A DNA stretch of 6,262 bases from an uncultured Arthrobacter sp. (lineage in GTDB: Bacteria; Actinomycetota; Actinomycetes; Actinomycetales; Micrococcaceae): contig CALMVY010000274.1 in NCBI GenBank assembly GCA_937873245.1, positions 1-6,262 of the forward strand, in the 5' to 3' direction. Position numbers and translations under genes: made by a program. The notes beneath the pieces are model-generated. The model was not told the DNA's origin, did no database searches, and was given only the letters and a program-made list of their open reading frames with translations. This document shows positions 1-4,995 of the stretch, in pieces (within the stretch, counting starts at the first letter, position 1; each line of letters begins with the position of its first letter).

Positions 1-188
1 CAGATTCCGGAGCCGAACCTGACGCAGCAATACCTGCCGCTCCTCAAGTACCACTGCCCCGGCGACTCGAATAAGCCTGCCGGGCTGTACAGCAATTATG
101 CCGCGTGCCAGGGAGGGGGCGTGCCCGAAGAAGCGGCCGAACAGACGACGAACTTGTGGCCGCGGTTGTTGAGCCATACCGGCTCGCC
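1..188 (+). other. Unidentified segment with an open plus-strand frame, abutting truncated serA
   Basis: This is the part of the window not explained by the serA-ilv locus. Plus frame 1 is open from base 1 up to and past the serA break near 189, while plus frames 2 and 3 hit stops early. Third codon positions in frame 1 are mostly G or C, as expected for coding DNA. That argument does not exclude the minus frame that continues serA, because both frames share the same third positions; however, that minus frame has a stop at 96-98. The translated stretch includes KYHCPGD and, a little later, SNYAACQGGG. This loosely recalls the Cys-Pro-Ser-Asp and following Tyr-Ala region of planctomycete pilin-like DUF1559 proteins. 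That resemblance is weak and I do not assign a family. No start codon or complete gene is visible. Confidence 0.35.
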
Positions 189-1022
189 GACCACCACGTT
201 GTCCAGCTTGAAGAACGGCAGGTCGGTGCTGGGTTCCTTGACGAAGACGTCGACGCCGGCTCCGGCGATTTCGCCGGCCTCCAGGGCGGCGTAGAGGGCT
301 TCTTCGTCGACGAGGCCGCCGCGGGCGACGTTGATGACGTACGCGGTGCTCTTCATCTTCTTGAAGGACTCGGCGCCGAGCATGCCGACGGTCTCCGGCG
401 TCTTGGGCATGTGGATGCTGATGAAGTCGGACTGCGCCAGCAACTCGTCAAAGGTCACCAGCTGCACACCGAGCTGGGCGGCCCGGGCAGAGGTGATGTA
501 GGGGTCGTAGGCGAGGATCTTGGTGTCGAAGCCCTTCAGGCGGGCCGCCACCAGGGCGCCGATCCGGCCCAGGCCGATGATGCCGATTTTCTTCTCGAAG
601 AGTTCGATCCCGGTGTACTTGGAGCGTTTCCACTCGCCGTCCTTGAGCGCGGCGCTGGCCTGCGGGATGTGGCGCGCGAGGCTCAGGATGTGGCCGACCG
701 TCAGTTCCGCGGCGGAGACGATGTTCGACGTGGGGGCGTTGACAACCATGACGCCGGCCTGGGTGGCGGCCTTGATGTCCACATTGTCGAGGCCGACGCC
801 TGCACGGGCGATTACCTTGAGGTTCTTCGCGGCGGCGATGGCTTCGGCGTCCACCTGGGTGGCGGAGCGGACCAGGATCGCGTCGACGTCGGCGATCGCA
901 GAGAGCAGCTGGGAACGGTCCGCGCCGTCGGTCTGCCGGATTTCAAAGTCCGGGCCAAGGGCGTCGATCGTGGCGGGCGAAAGTTCCTCAGCGAGGAGTA
1001 CGACAGGTTTGGTGCTTGTCAC
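96..1022 (-). CDS. serA: D-3-phosphoglycerate dehydrogenase, C-terminally truncated and chimeric
   Basis: SerA catalyses the first step of phosphorylated serine synthesis: NAD-dependent oxidation of 3-phosphoglycerate to 3-phosphohydroxypyruvate in the cytosol. From the GTG at 1020-1022, 278 residues read as normal SerA. They include the substrate-domain ARAGVGLDNVD motif (~72-82), the Rossmann motif GLGRIG (150-155) with Asp173 after it, the catalytic Arg in NVARGG (R234) and the catalytic Glu in VKEPSTD (E263). The family then continues Thr-Pro-His with the catalytic His, but here the reading switches after DNVVV to 30 unrelated residues (GEPVWLNN... to WHAA) and a stop at 96-98. Actinobacterial SerA is ~530 residues, so the catalytic His, the intervening domain and the ACT domain are all missing and the product as written should be inactive. 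An upstream in-frame ATG at 1094 adds 24 His/Pro-rich residues and lies inside the ilvC terminator region. GTG is preferred because AAAGAGG sits 6 bases before it and the family N-terminus starts there. Confidence 0.9.
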   Translation of the reverse strand: MTSTKPVVLLAEELSPATIDALGPDFEIRQTDGADRSQLLSAIADVDAILVRSATQVDAEAIAAAKNLKVIARAGVGLDNVDIKAATQAGVMVVNAPTSNIVSAAELTVGHILSLARHIPQASAALKDGEWKRSKYTGIELFEKKIGIIGLGRIGALVAARLKGFDTKILAYDPYITSARAAQLGVQLVTFDELLAQSDFISIHMPKTPETVGMLGAESFKKMKSTAYVINVARGGLVDEEALYAALEAGEIAGAGVDVFVKEPSTDLPFFKLDNVVVGEPVWLNNRGHKFVVCSAASSGTPPPWHAA

Positions 1023-1028
1023 CGGTGA

Positions 1029-1035
1029 CCTCTTT
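1029..1035 (-). promoter_or_regulatory. Ribosome binding site of serA
   Basis: The minus strand reads AAAGAGG, then 6 bases, then GTG. This places the serA start at 1022 rather than at the ATG at 1094. Confidence 0.65.
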
Positions 1036-1050
1036 AGCTCTCTTGTATTC

Positions 1051-1090
1051 AGGTGGGGATTTTGGTGAAACGGGTGGTGCGGGTGGTGCT
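1051..1090 (-). repeat. serA copy of a three-block leader motif shared with ilvC
   Basis: In transcript sense the blocks are AGCACCAC (1083-1090), GTTTCACC (1064-1071) and CCACCT (1051-1056), followed by exactly 28 bases to the GTG start. The same three blocks in the same order, also ending 28 bases before a GTG start, occur before ilvC. The sequence between blocks differs. This could be a duplicated leader, a shared control site, or chance similarity between C-rich leaders. Confidence 0.45.
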
Positions 1091-1095
1091 CCACA

Positions 1096-1137
1096 GCAGG
1101 GAAGCCGGACCCCGATAACGGTGTCCGGCTCCCCTGC
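1096..1137 (-). terminator. Hairpin terminator after ilvC
   Basis: The arms 1103-1114 and 1119-1130 form a 12-bp stem with one mismatch around an ATAA tetraloop in plus sense (TTAT in the transcript). Six more pairs (1096-1101 with 1132-1137) extend it past a single mismatch. The hairpin begins 10 bases after the ilvC stop. No U-run follows on the minus strand, which is common for actinobacterial terminators. It probably separates ilvC from serA, possibly incompletely. Confidence 0.7.
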
Positions 1138-1147
1138 CGGTCAGTGC

Positions 1148-2173
1148 CTAGCGGGCCACTGAGCCTTCGGTGTAGTCGTCTTCGTTCTTGATCCAGGAGA
1201 ACAGCTTGCGCAGTTCGCGGCCGGTGGCCTCGATCGGGTGGTCCTCACCCTTCTTGCGGAGCGCCTTGAACTCGGGGGCGCCGGCGTCCTGGTCATCGAT
1301 GAAGCGCTTGGCGAAGGTGCCGTCCTGGATGTCCGCCAGGACAGCCTTCATGTTTTCCTTCACGTCCGGGGTGATGACGCGCGGGCCGGAGACGTAGTCG
1401 CCGTACTCGGCGGTGTCGGAGACGCTCCAGCGCTGCTTGGCGATGCCGCCTTCAACCATGAGGTCAACGATGAGCTTGAGCTCGTGCAGCACCTCGAAGT
1501 AGGCAACCTCGGGCTTGTAGCCGGCCTCGGTGAGGACCTCGAAGCCGTACTGGATCAGCTGGGAGGCTCCGCCGCAGAGGACTGCCTGCTCGCCGAAGAG
1601 GTCCGTTTCGGTCTCTTCGGTGAAGGTGGTCTCGATGACGCCGGCACGGGTGCCGCCGATGGCCTTGGCGTAGGACAGTGCCAGCTCCCTGGCCTTGCCG
1701 GAGGGGTTCTGCTCGACGGCGATCAGGTCCGGCACGCCCCGGCCGGCCTCGAACTCGCGGCGCACGATGTGGCCCGGGCCCTTGGGGGCAACGAGGGCGA
1801 CGTCGACGTCGGCCGGCGGCTGGATGTAGCCGTAGCGGATGTTGAAGCCGTGGCCGAAGAACAGGGCGTCGCCGGCCTGCAGGTTCGGGGCGATGTCCTC
1901 GGCGTACACGTGGCGCTGGACCTGGTCCGGGGTGAGGACCATGATCAGGTCGGCTTCGGCGACGGCGGCGGCGACGTCGAGGACGCGAAGGCCCTCGGCC
2001 TCGGCCTTGGCGCGGGACTTGGAGTCGGCCTTCAGGCCGACGCGGACGTCAACACCGGAATCGCGCAGGCTGAGGGCGTGGGCGTGGCCCTGGGAGCCGT
2101 AACCGATGACGGCGACGGTGCGCCCCTGGATGATCGAGAGGTCGGCGTCGTCGTCGTAGAACATTTCAGTCAC
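1148..2173 (-). CDS. ilvC: Ketol-acid reductoisomerase (class I)
   Basis: IlvC converts 2-acetolactate or 2-aceto-2-hydroxybutyrate to the 2,3-dihydroxy acids by Mg-dependent alkyl migration and NADPH reduction, the second shared step of valine and isoleucine synthesis. The 341-residue length is typical of the short class I enzyme. The Rossmann motif GYGSQG is at 24-29. Catalytic landmarks are FGHGFNI (H108), APKGPGH (K131), the metal ligands D191 and E195 in ETDLFGEQAVLCGG, E227 and E231 in AYFEVLHE, and the substrate Ser in SVSDTAEYGD (S252). The loop after the second strand, LKADSKSR, carries Lys and Ser residues consistent with NADPH preference (inference). The start is GTG, placed by AAGGAG 8 bases upstream; an in-frame ATG three codons later is the alternative. 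It is the last gene of ilvBNC, 93 bases after ilvN, and is followed by a hairpin. I see no truncation or missing residue. Confidence 0.98.
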   Translation of the reverse strand: MTEMFYDDDADLSIIQGRTVAVIGYGSQGHAHALSLRDSGVDVRVGLKADSKSRAKAEAEGLRVLDVAAAVAEADLIMVLTPDQVQRHVYAEDIAPNLQAGDALFFGHGFNIRYGYIQPPADVDVALVAPKGPGHIVRREFEAGRGVPDLIAVEQNPSGKARELALSYAKAIGGTRAGVIETTFTEETETDLFGEQAVLCGGASQLIQYGFEVLTEAGYKPEVAYFEVLHELKLIVDLMVEGGIAKQRWSVSDTAEYGDYVSGPRVITPDVKENMKAVLADIQDGTFAKRFIDDQDAGAPEFKALRKKGEDHPIEATGRELRKLFSWIKNEDDYTEGSVAR

Positions 2174-2181
2174 TGGGGTGT

Positions 2182-2187
2182 CTCCTT
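2182..2187 (-). promoter_or_regulatory. Ribosome binding site of ilvC
   Basis: AAGGAG on the minus strand lies 8 bases before the GTG at 2171-2173. This supports GTG over the ATG three codons downstream. Confidence 0.75.
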
Positions 2188-2201
2188 TTGAGTGGATTCT
2201 T

Positions 2202-2240
2202 AGGTGGTGCTTGTCGGTGAAACTTTTGTGGTGTGGTGCT
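2202..2240 (-). repeat. ilvC copy of the three-block leader motif shared with serA
   Basis: In transcript sense the blocks are AGCACCAC (2233-2240), GTTTCACC (2216-2223) and CCACCT (2202-2207), followed by 28 bases to the GTG start, matching the serA leader in order and near-identical spacing. They lie in the 93-base ilvN-ilvC spacer (2174-2266). From 2240 to the start codon that spacer has roughly three times as many C as G in the transcript, so it is likely little structured. No clear promoter or hairpin is visible there. Confidence 0.45.
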
Positions 2241-2266
2241 GCGGCAGGCTGGGCGCCGGGTCTCCC

Positions 2267-2779
2267 CTACGCGCTGCGTAAAGCCCTGTCGCTCATGGAG
2301 CGGGATCCCCGCCCAACGGCCAAAGTGCCGGACTGCACGATTTCGCGGATGCCGAAAGGCTCCAGCACTGAGAGCAGTGCCGTGAGCTTTTCCGGGTGGC
2401 CCGTTGCCTCAATGACCACCGACTCTGTGGAGACGTCGACCACTGATGCGCGGAACAGGTCTGCAGCCTGGGTAACCTGCAGCCGTGTTGCGGCATCCGC
2501 ACGTACCTTGACCAGGATGTGGTCACGCTGTACGGAAGATTCGGAGGTGAGCTCGACGATCTTGATCACGTTGACCAGCTTGTTCAGCTGCTTGGTGATC
2601 TGTTCGATGAGCTCGCCGTCGGCGTCGACGACGACGGTCATCCGGGACATGCCCGGAACTTCCGTCGGGCCGACGGCCAGGGAGTTGATGTTGAAGGCCC
2701 GGCGGGCGAAGAGGCTGGCGACGCGGGTCAGAACACCGGGCTTGTCTTCGACCAGAACGGACAGTGTGTGGCGGGTCAT
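2267..2779 (-). CDS. ilvN: Acetohydroxyacid synthase, small regulatory subunit
   Basis: IlvN binds the catalytic subunit IlvB, raises its activity and confers feedback inhibition by valine (family knowledge). The product is 170 residues, the usual length. An N-terminal ACT domain spans about 4-75, beginning HTLSVLVEDKPGVLTRVASLF. The residues around ARRAFNINSLAVG (26-38) correspond to the region where valine is bound and where feedback-resistant mutations map in related proteins. The C-terminal half (~85-155) is the second ACT-like domain found in these subunits, ending near GIREIVQSGTLAVGRG. The start is the ATG at 2777-2779, only 2 bases after the ilvB stop, with AGGAGG supplied by the last ilvB codons. 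A further ATG 29 codons upstream would overlap ilvB and adds non-family sequence, so it is rejected. Translation is probably coupled to ilvB, giving matched subunits. Confidence 0.97.
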   Translation of the reverse strand: MTRHTLSVLVEDKPGVLTRVASLFARRAFNINSLAVGPTEVPGMSRMTVVVDADGELIEQITKQLNKLVNVIKIVELTSESSVQRDHILVKVRADAATRLQVTQAADLFRASVVDVSTESVVIEATGHPEKLTALLSVLEPFGIREIVQSGTLAVGRGSRSMSDRALRSA

Positions 2780-2781
2780 GT

Positions 2782-4680
2782 TCAGTCCTCCTCTTCCCAT
2801 TCCGGGGTCATGTTGCGGGCCACCTGGATCTGGTCGTTGCTGACTCCGGCGGGGACCATCGGCCACACCATGGAGTTGGGGCTCACGACGAAGTCAATGA
2901 CCACGGGGCGGTCGTTGATTTCCAGGGCCTTCTGGATGGTGGCGTCGATGTCCTCGTCGCGGTCGCAGCGGAACGAGGCGCAGCCGTAGGCGTCAGCGAG
3001 CTTGACGAAGTCCGGGATCCGGACGGTGTCGTGGCCGGTGTTGAGGTCGGTATTGGAATAGCGGCCCTCGTAGAAGAGGGTCTGCCACTGCCGCACCATG
3101 CCCAGCGAGGAGTTGTTGATGATGGCAACCTTGATGGGGATCTTGTTGATCGCGCAGGTGGCCAGTTCCTGGTTGGTCATCTGGAAGCAGCCGTCGCCGT
3201 CGATCGCCCACACCACGCGGTCCGGGTTCCCAACTTTGGCGCCCATGGCGGCCGGTACGGCGTAGCCCATGGTGCCGGCACCGCCGGAGTTCAGCCAGGC
3301 GTGCGGGCGTTCGTACTTGATGAACTGTGAGGCCCACATCTGGTGCTGTCCCACGCCGGCCACGTACACGCCCTCGGGGCCGGTGAGGGCGCCGATGCGT
3401 TCGATCACGCGCTGCGGGGCGCTGAGCCCGTCGTCGGGTTCGGTCCAGCCCAGCGGGTAGGTCTCCTTGAGGTTGTTCAGGAAGGCCCACCAGTTGGTGT
3501 AGTCCGGGGTGCCGGCGACGGCGAACAGGGCGCGCAGGGCATCGCTGAGTTCCGGGATGATCTCCTTGACCGAGCCCACGATCGGCACGTCGGCGGTGCG
3601 GTTCTTGGAAATCTCGGCCGGGTCGATGTCCGCGTGGATAACCTTCGCGTTCGGGGCGAAGGACTTCAGCACGCCGGTCACCCGGTCATCGAAGCGGGCA
3701 CCGAGCGTGATCAGCAGGTCCGACTGCTGCAGGGCGGTCACGGCCGAGACCGTGCCGTGCATGCCCGGCATGCCGACGTGCTGCGGGTGCGAATCCGGGA
3801 AGACGCCGCGGGCCATCAGTGTGGTGACCACGGGGGCGCCGGAGAGTTCCGCGAGCTCCAGCAGTTCGGCCGAGGCGTGCGCCTTGACCACGCCGCCGCC
3901 CACGTAGAGCACTGGCTTGCTGGCCGCCGCGATGAGCCGGGCGGCTTCGCGGACCTGCTTGTTGTGGCCACGGAGCACCGGGTGATAGCCGGGCAGGTCC
4001 ACCTTCGGCGGCCAGGAGAAGGTCATCTGGCCCTGCTGGGCGTCCTTGGCGACGTCCACCAGGACGGGGCCCGGGCGCCCGGTCGAGGCAAGGTGGAATG
4101 CCTCGGCCATCACGTGCGGGATGTCGTTGGGGTCGGTCACCAGGAAGGAGTGCTTCGTGATCGGCATGGTGATGCCGACGATGTCCGCTTCCTGGAAGGC
4201 ATCGGTGCCGATGACCCCGCTGGAGACCTGGCCGGTGATGGCCACCATCGGCACGGAGTCCATGTGGGCGTCCATGATGGCGGTAACGAGGTTGGTGGCG
4301 CCCGGACCCGAGGTGGCGATGCAGACGCCGACCCGTCCGGTAACCATGGCGTAGCCTTGCGCGGCGTGGCCGGCTCCCTGTTCGTGACGGACCAGAACGT
4401 GGTTCATTTTGGAGGCCATCAGAGGGTCGTAGGTGGGCAGGATCGCGCCACCGGGCAAACCAAAAATATCCTCAACGCCGAGTTCTTCGAGCGCGCGGAC
4501 AATTGCTTGTGAACCGGTCATCACCGTCGGGGGTACGACGTTGTTCGGTCCGAGGACAGGAGAGACGGCAGCAGTGTCGACGCCGGCGTCGGCCGGACGG
4601 TCGACGCGTTCAGGAGCCTTGGGGGCTCCAGCGGACTTTGTGGCCATCAGCGAGGGGCTGATCGGCGATCCTTTGCTCAT
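2782..4680 (-). CDS. ilvB: Acetohydroxyacid (acetolactate) synthase, large catalytic subunit
   Basis: IlvB uses thiamine diphosphate to condense pyruvate with pyruvate or 2-ketobutyrate, the first committed step of valine, leucine and isoleucine synthesis. The 632 residues begin with a ~53-residue Ala/Pro/Ser-rich extension before the conserved core MTGSQAIVRALEELG. The N-terminal ThDP domain holds the catalytic Glu100 in RHEQGAGHAAQGYA. The middle FAD-associated domain is about 235-380. The C-terminal ThDP domain has the cofactor motif from GDG (495-497) to NN (522-523), then GMVRQWQTLFYEGRYS. At the site of the plant herbicide-contact Pro (GQVP) it has Ser153 (GQVSS), while the Trp contact is kept (W532). 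The start ATG has AAGGAAGAG 4 bases upstream; an internal Met12 lacks a Shine-Dalgarno sequence. It is the first gene of ilvBNC, behind an attenuator, and ilvN follows after 2 bases. It is intact. Confidence 0.98.
   Translation of the reverse strand: MSKGSPISPSLMATKSAGAPKAPERVDRPADAGVDTAAVSPVLGPNNVVPPTVMTGSQAIVRALEELGVEDIFGLPGGAILPTYDPLMASKMNHVLVRHEQGAGHAAQGYAMVTGRVGVCIATSGPGATNLVTAIMDAHMDSVPMVAITGQVSSGVIGTDAFQEADIVGITMPITKHSFLVTDPNDIPHVMAEAFHLASTGRPGPVLVDVAKDAQQGQMTFSWPPKVDLPGYHPVLRGHNKQVREAARLIAAASKPVLYVGGGVVKAHASAELLELAELSGAPVVTTLMARGVFPDSHPQHVGMPGMHGTVSAVTALQQSDLLITLGARFDDRVTGVLKSFAPNAKVIHADIDPAEISKNRTADVPIVGSVKEIIPELSDALRALFAVAGTPDYTNWWAFLNNLKETYPLGWTEPDDGLSAPQRVIERIGALTGPEGVYVAGVGQHQMWASQFIKYERPHAWLNSGGAGTMGYAVPAAMGAKVGNPDRVVWAIDGDGCFQMTNQELATCAINKIPIKVAIINNSSLGMVRQWQTLFYEGRYSNTDLNTGHDTVRIPDFVKLADAYGCASFRCDRDEDIDATIQKALEINDRPVVIDFVVSPNSMVWPMVPAGVSNDQIQVARNMTPEWEEED
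2787..2792 (-). promoter_or_regulatory. Ribosome binding site of ilvN inside the ilvB 3' end
   Basis: AGGAGG on the minus strand is embedded in the Glu-Glu-Asp codons that end ilvB and lies 7 bases before the ilvN ATG. It fixes the ilvN start and suggests translational coupling. Confidence 0.8.
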
Positions 4681-4684
4681 CGGA

Positions 4685-4693
4685 CTCTTCCTT
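4685..4693 (-). promoter_or_regulatory. Ribosome binding site of ilvB
   Basis: AAGGAAGAG on the minus strand lies 4 bases before the ATG at 4678-4680, supporting the full-length start. Confidence 0.65.
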
Positions 4694-4696
4694 AGT

Positions 4697-4718
4697 GGAT
4701 CTTCGGGGGGATCTTCGG
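4697..4718. repeat. Tandem 10-bp direct repeat just upstream of the ilvB RBS
   Basis: GGATCTTCGG occurs at 4697-4706 and again at 4709-4718, a 12-base period; on the transcript it reads CCGAAGATCC twice. It lies between the attenuator terminator and the ilvB ribosome binding site. No role is known; it may be a simple slippage repeat. Confidence 0.5.
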
Positions 4719-4770
4719 TGATCGTGGAACTGCTGGTACTGCATGATGCTGGTGTTGCCGGTGGTGCGGA

Positions 4771-4811
4771 AATAAAAAAACCCCTCAGCCTGACGGCTCT
4801 TCGAGGGGTTT
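4771..4811 (-). terminator. Attenuator (intrinsic terminator) in the ilvB leader
   Basis: In transcript sense AAACCCCTC (4811-4803) pairs perfectly with GAGGGGTTT (4786-4778), 9 bp. An inner 4-bp stem lies within the loop (4795-4798 with 4787-4790). A run of seven T follows (4780-4774), then ATT. It stands 28 bases after the leader peptide stop and ~90 bases before ilvB, with no full gene between, so it must act on ilvB transcription itself. It is the only U-tailed hairpin I found in the window. Confidence 0.92.
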
Positions 4812-4855
4812 GCGCGTGACGGTTCGTTACCAGTTGCGGCTATGGAGCCACGCGC
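4812..4855 (-). promoter_or_regulatory. Leader RNA hairpin overlapping the end of the leader peptide
   Basis: In transcript sense GCGCGTG (4855-4849) pairs perfectly with CACGCGC (4818-4812). A G-U and a C-G pair can extend it inward to 4847/4820. The 5' arm covers leader codons 19-22 and the 3' arm abuts the terminator stem directly. A ribosome finishing or stalled in the leader would block it, so it is a plausible pause or switch helix. Role inferred, not shown. Confidence 0.55.
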
Positions 4856-4902
4856 TTGGTAAGTACGACGGAGACGCCTGCAGTGACGCCAGCGGTAACG
4901 AA
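4823..4902 (-). promoter_or_regulatory. Long-range 9-bp leader pairing interleaved with the previous helix
   Basis: In transcript sense TTCGTTACC (4902-4894, leader codons 4-6) is exactly complementary to GGTAACGAA (4831-4823), just past the leader stop. The arms interleave with those of the 4812-4855 helix, so the two can form only as alternatives or as a pseudoknot. A ribosome stalled at mid-leader Val/Leu codons would leave this 5' arm free behind it. Confidence 0.45.
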
Positions 4903-4911
4903 TGCGATCAT
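4840..4911 (-). CDS. ilvB leader peptide (23 residues, Val-rich)
   Basis: The reading frame runs from the ATG at 4909-4911 to the TAG at 4840-4842. It starts MIAFVTAGVTAG and ends VSVVLTKRVAP. Eight of 23 residues are branched-chain: Ile2, Val5, Val9, Val13, Val15, Val16, Leu17 and Val21. The stop is followed 28 bases later by an intrinsic terminator before ilvB. This is the layout of ribosome-mediated attenuation, established for the ilvBNC operon of Corynebacterium glutamicum. When charged Val/Leu/Ile tRNA is scarce, stalling in the cluster at residues 13-17 should let transcription reach ilvB. Val16 (GTA) and Leu17 (CTT) use codons usually rare in high-GC actinobacteria, which would sharpen stalling (inference). 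The Shine-Dalgarno candidate GAGGG (4924-4928) is 12 bases from the ATG, longer than usual. The peptide has no other expected function. Confidence 0.85.
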   Translation of the reverse strand: MIAFVTAGVTAGVSVVLTKRVAP

Positions 4912-4935
4912 GCGTTCAGTTTTCCCTCTTAGTAA

Positions 4936-4947
4936 GACACGTGTCAA
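4936..4947 (-). promoter_or_regulatory. Candidate ilvB promoter element with a 10-bp palindrome
   Basis: The minus strand carries a perfect -35-like TTGACA (4947-4942) overlapping the palindrome GACACGTGTC (4936-4945). The hexamer at the right spacing, GAAAAC, is a poor -10, and a start from it would fall at the leader ATG. A weaker -10-like AATAGT lies farther upstream (4973-4968), without a clear -35. Some promoter must lie between the ilvD hairpin and the leader peptide, but I cannot fix which element is used. The palindrome could be an operator. Confidence 0.25.
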
Positions 4948-4995
4948 CGAGCCTGCGCCCTGTCTCACTATTTGGACCTCATTGTCCGCCTGCTG

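Larger units (their letters stand above)
1023..1095 (-). promoter_or_regulatory. serA leader / promoter region
   Basis: These 73 bases separate the ilvC terminator hairpin from serA. A strong hairpin just upstream suggests serA needs its own promoter here, but I see no convincing -35/-10 pair. The transcript-sense strand is rich in C and poor in G and carries the octamer GCACCACC twice (complement at 1073-1080 and 1082-1089). Its layout resembles the ilvC leader (see the repeat entries). Confidence 0.4.

Noticed and set aside
105..1028. Plus-strand 307-residue open frame opposite serA
   Set aside because: It is the antisense of serA with repetitive Gly/Asp/Val-rich sequence typical of GC-rich shadow frames and shows no family motif.
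1023..1094. N-terminal extension of SerA from the ATG at 1094
   Set aside because: The 24 His/Pro-rich residues do not match the family and the ATG lies at the edge of the ilvC terminator. A good Shine-Dalgarno sequence precedes the GTG at 1022.
1238..2191. Plus-strand 317-residue frame opposite ilvC
   Set aside because: Low-complexity shadow of ilvC; the minus strand carries every KARI catalytic motif.
2780..2866. N-terminal extension of IlvN from an ATG inside ilvB
   Set aside because: The extra 29 residues are an out-of-frame reading of the ilvB end; AGGAGG sits correctly for the ATG at 2777-2779.
3343..4512. Plus-strand 389-residue frame opposite ilvB
   Set aside because: His/Gly/Arg/Asp-rich shadow with no motif, fully covered by intact ilvB.
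4700..4744. Second small frame starting at the ATG 4742-4744 in the ilvB leader
   Set aside because: It has no ribosome binding site, is not rich in branched-chain residues, and runs out of frame into ilvB.
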